Assembly (NCBI RefSeq): GCF_003046175.1
Contig: NZ_PZZM01000001.1
Coordinates: 5,406,774 to 5,470,773 of the forward strand
Reading direction: 5' to 3'
Length of the DNA: 64,000 nt
Source: Bosea sp. 124
GTDB lineage: Bacteria > Pseudomonadota > Alphaproteobacteria > Rhizobiales > Beijerinckiaceae
In this document: positions 57,660-64,000 of the stretch, piece by piece
Position numbering within the stretch: position 1 is the stretch's first letter
How the letters are laid out: each line of letters begins with the position of its first letter
The notes under the pieces: model-generated
What the model was told of the DNA's origin: nothing
What the model saw: only the letters and a program-made list of their open reading frames with translations
Database searches by the model: none
Translations under genes and position numbers: made by a program

Positions 57660-60600
57660 TCAGTATTCCCATTCGGCGCCGACGCCGACCGATGCGCTGC
57701 CGTCGGCGCCGGTCTCGGCCTGCAGCTTGAGCCGGCGCGTCACGTCGATGCCGACCGAGACGCCGCTGTCCTCGGGTTTCGCGCCCGCCTTGATGCCGAC
57801 CGAGACGTTGTCGCCGATGTAGCGCGAGACGCCGACGGTGGGGCCGCCCGCACCGACCTGGATGTCGAGATTGTCGACGCCGAGCGATTTGCGCAGCCGC
57901 CCGAACGAATCGTCGCCGCCGCCTCCGGCGAACTGGGCCGCCGTCTGCGCCAGTTGCAGCGCCTGGAAGGGCGACAGCGAACCCGAAGCCCGCGCGAAGA
58001 GCAGGCGCGACAGCACTTCGTCCTGCGGCAGCTCCGGAGTCGAGGTGAAGGCGAAGGAGGGCTGGTCCGCCGGGCCTGAGACGATGACGCGCGCGGTAAC
58101 ATCCGAAGCGCGGGTTTCGGCGACGAAATCCAGTTCCGGCATCGTGCCGCCGGCGAAAGTCAGGCGGCCTCGGCTGAAGTCGAGGCGCTGGCTCAGCACG
58201 CTGAGGCGGCCGCGCCGCAGCTCGAAGCCACCGTCGAGTGCCGGCGCCGCCAGCGTGCCGCCGACCTGGATCTGGCCGCCGAGCTCGGCATCGATGCCGC
58301 GGCCGCGGATGAAGACGCGATTCGGTGCGGAGATGGTCAGGGCAAGCACGGCATCGAAGGCAGGCGCCGGCCGGGCGCCGCGTGCCGCCGGACGGGCCGC
58401 GCGCTTCTGGGCCGCGAGGCGGGCGGCGGCCGTGCCGGTCGGCCGGACGTGCCTGATGCCGTCGACGGGGCGAAGCGAGGCGGGCAGGCGGTCCGGCACC
58501 GCGACATCGAGCGAGAGCACATCGACGCGCCCGCCGATCCGGGGGCGCTGCGCCAGCGGCCCCGAAATCTCGAGACCCAGATTGGCGACAGCCGTAACGA
58601 TGCCGCTGGAGACGAGCTGGGCGCGATTGCCCTGGACGCGGATCTGGCCCGGGAAGCCGGCGGCGGGATCGAGCTGGAGCCGGCCGCTCGCCTGGAGCGT
58701 ACCACCATTGGTCGTCTGGGCGGCGGCGCGCTCGATGACGAGGTTCTCGCCATTGGCCGCGATCCGAGCCTCGATGCCGGTGAGGCGGACGCCCTGAAGC
58801 GCGTCAGTGAAGGTCGCATTCGCGAGCGTGGCCGTGCCGCTCAGGCGGGGCGCCGCGGCCGTTCCCGCCGCGCGCATGTCGAGCGCGACAGTGCCGGTCA
58901 GCCTGCGACCCTGCGGGGCGAGCATCGCATTGGCCAGGATCGCGTCGACCCGGCCCTGGGCCGCGAGTTCGAGCGCGCCCGTCGCGCTGAGCGGTGCCGT
59001 GCCCCTGACCGTAAGGCTCGCGCCACGGCCCGCATTGACCGTGGCATCGACGCTGGTTTCGTCGCCCTTGAAGGCACCCTCGCCCGAGATCTCGATCGGC
59101 GGCAGGCCGGCCTGCCGCGTCTCGGGCGTCACCAGGCGGGCGACGCGGATACTCCAGGGGCCGGTCAGCGCGCCAGGCTTGCCCGCGATGCGGGCCTGCG
59201 CATTCAGCGTGCCGGCGAGATCGAGCCCCGGCGCCAGGATGCGAGCCGCCGAAAGGGGGACATCACGAGCGCTCAGGTTCAGATCGAGGGTTTCGCCGGC
59301 GCGCCCGTCGAGCGTCAGGCGGCCATTGTCGATGGCGAGGGCGAGATTGGCGATCTCTATGCCCGCGGCCGGGAAGCTGAAGGTCGCAGGGTTGGCGAGC
59401 GCGATCCGGCGGCCGTCGCGGCGGGCATCGAAACTGGCAAGCTCGAGCTTCAGCGGTTCGCCGGGCACGAGGCGGCCGGCGCCGTTCAGAGCAAAGCCGC
59501 GCGCGGCGGCGCTCAGGGTAAAGGCGCTGGCGTCGGGCGCGCCTTTCGAATCGAAGCGGATCGCGCTGATCGCCTCGCCCGCGACGACCGCGCGGTCGAT
59601 GGCGATCGCCGCATCGAGCATGGGGCGGCCATGGATGTCGGTCGCGGCCGCAGTCGCATCGAGCTTGTCGATTGCGATGGAGGGGCCGGCAAGGCGCGCG
59701 CCCTTCGCCTTGAGGTCTATGTTCTGGCGGCCTTCGACGACTGCAAGCGTGATGTCGGCATCGAGTTGGCCGCCGAGCTTGGTCAAGGCCAACGCCGAGA
59801 GGTCGTCGAGATTGCGGGCGGCCAACGTGACACGTCCGGCGGCGCGGCTCGCCGGATCGAGTGTCAGCGCGCCGTTCAGGCGCACCGAGCCGATGGCGAG
59901 GTCGAGCGCCGACAGGTTCCAGCCGTCGCCGGGCAGGCGCGCGAGCGCGATCGTGCCGGTCGCGGGTTTGGAATCGATGTCGCCGTTGAGGGTCAAGCGT
60001 GAATCGAGCGCGCCCTGGAGATCACGCACGACGGCATCGATGGCGAGGCGCGGAATCGGCCGGGCAAGCGCGGTGCCATTGGCGACCGCGATGCGGGCGG
60101 TGGCGTCGAGCCTGTCGCGCGGGCCGGTGATCTGCGCGGTGACGTCGCCCCGGCCCGAAAGGCGCGGATCGGCGCGCTTCAAATCCGGCAGCGCGACAGC
60201 GAGCTTCAGATCCGAGGCCTGACGGCCGATACCACCATCGGCGGTGAAGGCCACGTGCTCGCCTGCGACGCGCAGGCCGGACACGGTGAGGTCTCCGGCG
60301 AGCGCACGCACTTGCCCGCCGAGGGTCAAGTTGCCGGCAAGCAGGCGGTCGAGCGTCGCATCGCCGGTGGCGAGCCGGTCGCCACGGCCGCTCAGCGTGG
60401 CGCCATAGTCGTCGAGGCGCGGCGTCGCGTCGATCTCGGCGCTCAGATCGGCGCGGCCTCCGAGCGGGCGCTTGGCCAGACCGCTGAGGCGGGCAAGATC
60501 GGGCAGCACGGCATTCAGGCGCCCAAGTACGCGCGCCTTGCCGGCCTTGCCCTTGTAGTCGAGCTCGAGGCCGGACATGGCGAGCCGCAGCGTCTCGAAA

Positions 60601-61994
60601 TCGGCCGTACCGTCATCCTGCGCGATGCCGCGCAGGGTAAAGCCGACGCGATCCCCGACGGCCCGGGCAAGCGCGCGGTCGGCCAGCACGATACCCGAGG
60701 CCTCGCCATCGGCGGTCAATGTGATGCGGCTACCGGGCTCGCCGATGATGCCGGTCGGTGTGGCGTTGAAATTCAAGCCGATGCGGGAGAAGCCACCGGA
60801 GGGGAGTTTTGCATCCTGTGCGTCGAGCGTCGCGACGACGGTCGGTCCCGCGACCGGCCCCTTGATCGTGGCATCGAAGGCGAGCTTGCCGATCTCGGTT
60901 CCCGAGGCGACGGTCTTGCCCTCGGCATTGGGACGGGCGGCGGCGGTGACGCGGATATCCAGCGTCTTGTCGGCCTTGTAGCGGCCGAGCACGTCGAGCC
61001 GGGCCAAAGCCGAGACCAGCGCGAGGTTGCGGATGTCGATACCGCCGGCATCGGCGAAGCCGACCGAACCGTCGAGTCGCGTCGAGCCGGCGAAGACGGG
61101 CGCGATGGGCGCCGGCATCAGCCCTTCGATACGGGCATCCAGCGCGAGATTGAGCTGGCGCTCGGTGCCGCTGCGGTCGAGACGTGCGTCGCCTCGCGCC
61201 CCGATGGTCGGACCGGCGTTGAAGATCAGCGTCGAGCCGAAGGAATCGAGCGGACCGTCGCCACCGAGATCGAGCGTGACGGGCGGTTCGCCGGGCAAAC
61301 CGGCCACCTTGGAGATCAGGCCGCCCGCAGGCTCGTCGAGCTTGACCGCGAGTTGCAGCCGGGTCGTCTGCGGAACGAAGGCCAAGCTGACGTTGAACGT
61401 GCCGGGTGCATCGAGACGACGTGCCTCGAGTTTGAGGTCGAGCCCTTCGCTCGGCGGCCCGAGCGTCGCCGAGCCGGTGGCGCCGAACCGGGCGGGAACG
61501 CCGAGGACGGGCTCGCCCAGGACGAGTTCGTTGAGCTGCAAGGCGCGGACGATCACCTTCAGCGGCAGTTCCGGCAGGATCGGCTGGTCGCTCGGCGGGG
61601 CTGCGCCGGCCGGCTGGGGCGCCTGCTTGCGCAGGAACTCGAGCTTGCCGATTTCAAGCCTGTCGATGTCGAGGCGGCGCAGCAGGAGCGCGCTGCGCGT
61701 CCAGATCAGCCGGGCGCGGTCGAGCCTGAGCCAAGGGCCGTCGCGGTCAGAGAGGACGATGTCGCGGATTTCGACATCGGAGGAGAGTGCGCCGTTGACC
61801 TGCCCGATCGAGACCTGGCTGGTGTCGCTCGACAGGGCCTTCGAGATCAGGTCGGCGACGATGCCGCGATCGGTCTGGGCGTTCTGGGCGAAGCCGCCGA
61901 AATGCGCCGAGGCAAGGAAACCGGCGACCAGCAGAATCACGACGAGCGCGAGGCGCCTGAGATTTGGCCGAAACCGGGCGAGAACGCGGCGCAT
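57660..61994 (-). CDS. tamB: Translocation and assembly module protein TamB
   Basis: Inner-membrane-anchored bridge protein, about 1444 aa, that works with TamA in outer-membrane protein insertion and lipid transport. N-terminal anchor: LRRLALVVILLVAGFLASAHFGGFAQ. The body is a very long beta-taco/AsmA-like repeat region with many DLSA.., ALRG.. strands. The C-terminal DUF490-type end is VDNLDIQVGAGGPTVGVSRYIGDNVSVGIKAGA and VTRRLKLQAETGADGSASVGVGAEWEY, the TamA-contacting part. Its ATG shares one base with the tamA stop, so the two are coupled. Confidence 0.95.
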   Translation of the reverse strand: MRRVLARFRPNLRRLALVVILLVAGFLASAHFGGFAQNAQTDRGIVADLISKALSSDTSQVSIGQVNGALSSDVEIRDIVLSDRDGPWLRLDRARLIWTRSALLLRRLDIDRLEIGKLEFLRKQAPQPAGAAPPSDQPILPELPLKVIVRALQLNELVLGEPVLGVPARFGATGSATLGPPSEGLDLKLEARRLDAPGTFNVSLAFVPQTTRLQLAVKLDEPAGGLISKVAGLPGEPPVTLDLGGDGPLDSFGSTLIFNAGPTIGARGDARLDRSGTERQLNLALDARIEGLMPAPIAPVFAGSTRLDGSVGFADAGGIDIRNLALVSALARLDVLGRYKADKTLDIRVTAAARPNAEGKTVASGTEIGKLAFDATIKGPVAGPTVVATLDAQDAKLPSGGFSRIGLNFNATPTGIIGEPGSRITLTADGEASGIVLADRALARAVGDRVGFTLRGIAQDDGTADFETLRLAMSGLELDYKGKAGKARVLGRLNAVLPDLARLSGLAKRPLGGRADLSAEIDATPRLDDYGATLSGRGDRLATGDATLDRLLAGNLTLGGQVRALAGDLTVSGLRVAGEHVAFTADGGIGRQASDLKLAVALPDLKRADPRLSGRGDVTAQITGPRDRLDATARIAVANGTALARPIPRLAIDAVVRDLQGALDSRLTLNGDIDSKPATGTIALARLPGDGWNLSALDLAIGSVRLNGALTLDPASRAAGRVTLAARNLDDLSALALTKLGGQLDADITLAVVEGRQNIDLKAKGARLAGPSIAIDKLDATAAATDIHGRPMLDAAIAIDRAVVAGEAISAIRFDSKGAPDASAFTLSAAARGFALNGAGRLVPGEPLKLELASFDARRDGRRIALANPATFSFPAAGIEIANLALAIDNGRLTLDGRAGETLDLNLSARDVPLSAARILAPGLDLAGTLNAQARIAGKPGALTGPWSIRVARLVTPETRQAGLPPIEISGEGAFKGDETSVDATVNAGRGASLTVRGTAPLSATGALELAAQGRVDAILANAMLAPQGRRLTGTVALDMRAAGTAAAPRLSGTATLANATFTDALQGVRLTGIEARIAANGENLVIERAAAQTTNGGTLQASGRLQLDPAAGFPGQIRVQGNRAQLVSSGIVTAVANLGLEISGPLAQRPRIGGRVDVLSLDVAVPDRLPASLRPVDGIRHVRPTGTAAARLAAQKRAARPAARGARPAPAFDAVLALTISAPNRVFIRGRGIDAELGGQIQVGGTLAAPALDGGFELRRGRLSVLSQRLDFSRGRLTFAGGTMPELDFVAETRASDVTARVIVSGPADQPSFAFTSTPELPQDEVLSRLLFARASGSLSPFQALQLAQTAAQFAGGGGDDSFGRLRKSLGVDNLDIQVGAGGPTVGVSRYIGDNVSVGIKAGAKPEDSGVSVGIDVTRRLKLQAETGADGSASVGVGAEWEY

Positions 61995-64000
61995 CAGAAG
62001 GCCTGCCCGATGCTGACATAGAGCGCGACCGGCTTGTCGCCCTTACGGGGGTTGAGCGGTGCTGCGACATCGACCCGGATCGGTCCAATCGCCGTGTAGT
62101 AGCGCAGGCCGACACCGGCAGCCATCTGCAGCCGCTGCTTGAAGTCGGGAACGCTGCCCTCGAAAGCGGTGCCGGCGTCGAAGAAGGGCACGACACCGAT
62201 GGTGTCGGTGATCTTGATGCGCGCCTCGACCGAGCCCTCGAACAGGCTGCGCCCGCCTGTCAGGTGGCCGAGCGGGCCGAGCGGCGAGAGCGTGCGATAG
62301 GCGTAGCCGCGCACCGAGCCACCGCCGCCGGCATAGAAGCGCCGCGTTGCAGGGACGTCCTCGAGGCTCGCGCCCGAGATCGAGCCGAGGCCGATGCGGC
62401 CGGCCAACACATAGCGGGCATCCTCGTCGAGCGCGTAATAGGCCGAGAACGCCGCCTTGCTCTGGACGATCCCGACCGTCGAGCCGAGGAACGTCGGATA
62501 GGGTGCCACCGAGGCGGTGGCGCGGATGCCGCGCGTCGCGTCGAGCAGGCTGTCGGTCGAATCGTATTTCACCGAGAGCGGGATGCCGACGAGGGTGTAG
62601 TCGACCTGGCCGAGCACATCGCTGGTCTGGCCGCGCTCCACCTCGATGCCAGCCTGGACGGAGAAGGTGTCGCTGAAACGGCGCTGGATCGCGGTCGTGA
62701 CGTTGCCGTAGCGCGCCGTGTAGCCGCCATAGCGGTTGGTTCCGACGCGCTGGCGCGTCGCCATGCCGTCAAGCAGCCAGTCATAGCGGCTGCCCCCGAG
62801 CGCAGGCTTCAGGAAGCTGAAGGAGAAGCGGCCGCCGAGATCGGATTTCTCGAAATCCTCGAATTTCGTGATCTTGGTGCCATCAATGCGCGGGGCGAGG
62901 AAGATATCGCCTTCGAGACGCAGCCGCTCGGCACCGCCGAAGAGGTTGCGATGCTCCCAATAGGTCTTCACCGCCGGACCATCGATGGTCGAGTAGCGCG
63001 CCGAGAAGCCGAGCAGACGCTTGGGGCGCTCGGTGACGTCGACGAAGATCGGCAGGCTGCCGGCACCGTCCAGCCTGTCGGCCTCGCGGATGCGAACCGA
63101 GGCGATGGCGGGAATCGTGGCGATGGAGCGGCGCGTATCGGCCACGGCCTTCGGTGAATAGGGATCGCCCGGCTCGAGATAGATGAAGGAGCGCACCACA
63201 GCAGGTGGAATCTCGTCAGTCGAGCCAATGGTGACGTCGCCGAAGCCTGCGACCGGGCCGGGCTCGACCACATAAGTCACGTCCATGATGCGCGCGGCGT
63301 GGTCGACGACCGGGCGCAATTCGACGACCTTTGCGAGCGGGCGCGACTGGGCGCGTAGATTGTCCACCAGCGCGGCCTGCGCCGCCCGCAGCGCCGAAGA
63401 AGTCGCGGGGTCGCCGGGCTTCAGCCGCGTAACCTTTTGCGGGTTGGCGATGGCGGGCGCGCCGGTGATGCCGCGCTCGCTGACGGCGATGTCGCGCAGG
63501 CCGAAAACCGGGCCCGGCTTGACGCTGACCGTGATCGGCACCGCATCGCGGTTGCGGTGTGCCTCCGCGGCGCGCACCAACGCCGCGCCGGGCTCCGCGC
63601 CGACTTTCAGGGTCACGCCATCGACGACGAGCGCGAGCTCGGCGTTGAAATAGCCTTGCGACCAGAGCGCATCGACCAGCGGGTTGAGGTCCGCGGCCAT
63701 GCGGCGCGCCAGCGTCTCGCCATCGGGCGGCGCATCCTGGCGCAGGCGATAGAGCAGCGAGGCGTCCTGCAGGATGCGCGTCAGGGCCTTGGCGTCATCG
63801 GCGCCGCCGAGATCGAAGTCGAGCTGATAAGGCAAGGTCGCGGCGCTGGCAGCCGGCGGCTCGTCCTTCTTCGTGAACAGCCCGAAGACATCGAGCGAGG
63901 ACAGGTCGAAGGCCTGGGCCGGCATGGACTGGACACCGAAGAGCACGGCGAAAGCGCAACCGCTTCCGCCCGCAACAGTGCGGGCCGCCCTCCGCCACAA
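61994..64000 (-). CDS. tamA: Translocation and assembly module protein TamA, 5' end at or beyond window edge
   Basis: Outer-membrane BamA/Omp85-family barrel. 668 codons are visible from the window edge. Signal-like RRAARTVAGGSGCAFAVLFGVQSMPAQA, then POTRA domains (VTLKVGAEPGAALVRAA, GPVFGLRDIAVSERGI, GPVAGFGDVTIGSTDEIPPAVVRSFIYLEPGDPYSPKAV) and the barrel. Barrel signature GGGGSVRGYAYRTLSPLG and the end RVDVAAPLNPRKGDKPVALYVSIGQAF. A TTG lies at the extreme window edge; the true start may be there or just outside. Confidence 0.93.
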   Translation of the reverse strand: MWRRAARTVAGGSGCAFAVLFGVQSMPAQAFDLSSLDVFGLFTKKDEPPAASAATLPYQLDFDLGGADDAKALTRILQDASLLYRLRQDAPPDGETLARRMAADLNPLVDALWSQGYFNAELALVVDGVTLKVGAEPGAALVRAAEAHRNRDAVPITVSVKPGPVFGLRDIAVSERGITGAPAIANPQKVTRLKPGDPATSSALRAAQAALVDNLRAQSRPLAKVVELRPVVDHAARIMDVTYVVEPGPVAGFGDVTIGSTDEIPPAVVRSFIYLEPGDPYSPKAVADTRRSIATIPAIASVRIREADRLDGAGSLPIFVDVTERPKRLLGFSARYSTIDGPAVKTYWEHRNLFGGAERLRLEGDIFLAPRIDGTKITKFEDFEKSDLGGRFSFSFLKPALGGSRYDWLLDGMATRQRVGTNRYGGYTARYGNVTTAIQRRFSDTFSVQAGIEVERGQTSDVLGQVDYTLVGIPLSVKYDSTDSLLDATRGIRATASVAPYPTFLGSTVGIVQSKAAFSAYYALDEDARYVLAGRIGLGSISGASLEDVPATRRFYAGGGGSVRGYAYRTLSPLGPLGHLTGGRSLFEGSVEARIKITDTIGVVPFFDAGTAFEGSVPDFKQRLQMAAGVGLRYYTAIGPIRVDVAAPLNPRKGDKPVALYVSIGQAF

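Overview
The window is GC-rich, almost fully coding chromosomal DNA from an alphaproteobacterium of the order Hyphomicrobiales. The best guess is a Bosea-like or related soil bacterium. This placement is inferred from gene content and protein style: a Porin_2-type porin, LdtR with its L,D-transpeptidase and a DUF6163 protein, tandem DUF2336 proteins, Bpt, a single bifunctional Rsh next to rpoZ, and nrdR-rib-nusB order. I see no rRNA, tRNA, CRISPR array, transposase, integrase or phage gene. Most of the window is core genome.

Layout. 1-5.4 kb (minus strand): a K+-independent proton-pumping pyrophosphatase cut by the window edge, an (S)-ureidoglycine aminohydrolase, an MFS transporter and thiL. 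5.5-8.8 kb: a tightly overlapping nrdR-ribD-ribE-ribH-nusB block. 9.1-13.4 kb: an unrecognised membrane-anchored protein, glyA, a DUF2244 protein and nhaA. 13.4-16.3 kb: a dialkylglycine decarboxylase gene with a divergent LysR regulator, and a GNAT acetyltransferase. 16.3-20.1 kb: L,D-transpeptidase, LdtR, DUF6163 and HIBYL-CoA hydrolase. 20.3-25.4 kb: hemB (TTG start), a lipoprotein/LivH-type permease fusion, a threonine ammonia-lyase, an RDD protein and a PIN/RHH toxin-antitoxin pair. 25.5-33.5 kb: bpt, two tandem DUF2336 paralogues, an outer-membrane protein, parC, and a DUF1003 protein that overlaps recO tail to tail. 33.6-36.5 kb: two small regulator/enzyme units, LysR with a tautomerase and TetR with an SDR, both with clear palindromic operators. 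36.5-49 kb: housekeeping genes (rsh, rpoZ, a HerA-like ATPase, pdxJ, acpS, aqpZ, lepB-rnc-era, pyrE, a NYN protein, smpB, dapA). 49-64 kb: cell envelope genes (lytic transglycosylase, alpha/beta hydrolase, a helix-hairpin-helix membrane protein, a multi-repeat BON/OmpA protein, porin, tamB and tamA).

Five intergenic gaps carry a ~95-107 bp palindromic element that begins GTCAT and ends ATGAC, so the chromosome hosts a dispersed repeat family. Further hairpins mark terminators of the porin, rpoZ and ldtR genes and the convergent GNAT/Ldt junction.

The genes most worth a second look are the 9.1 kb orphan protein with a possible beta-rich C-terminal half, the tandem-repeat OmpA/BON envelope protein with its HHH membrane neighbour, the lipoprotein-permease fusion, the DUF2336 pair, and the operator architectures at 14.8, 18.5, 34.1 and 35.9 kb.
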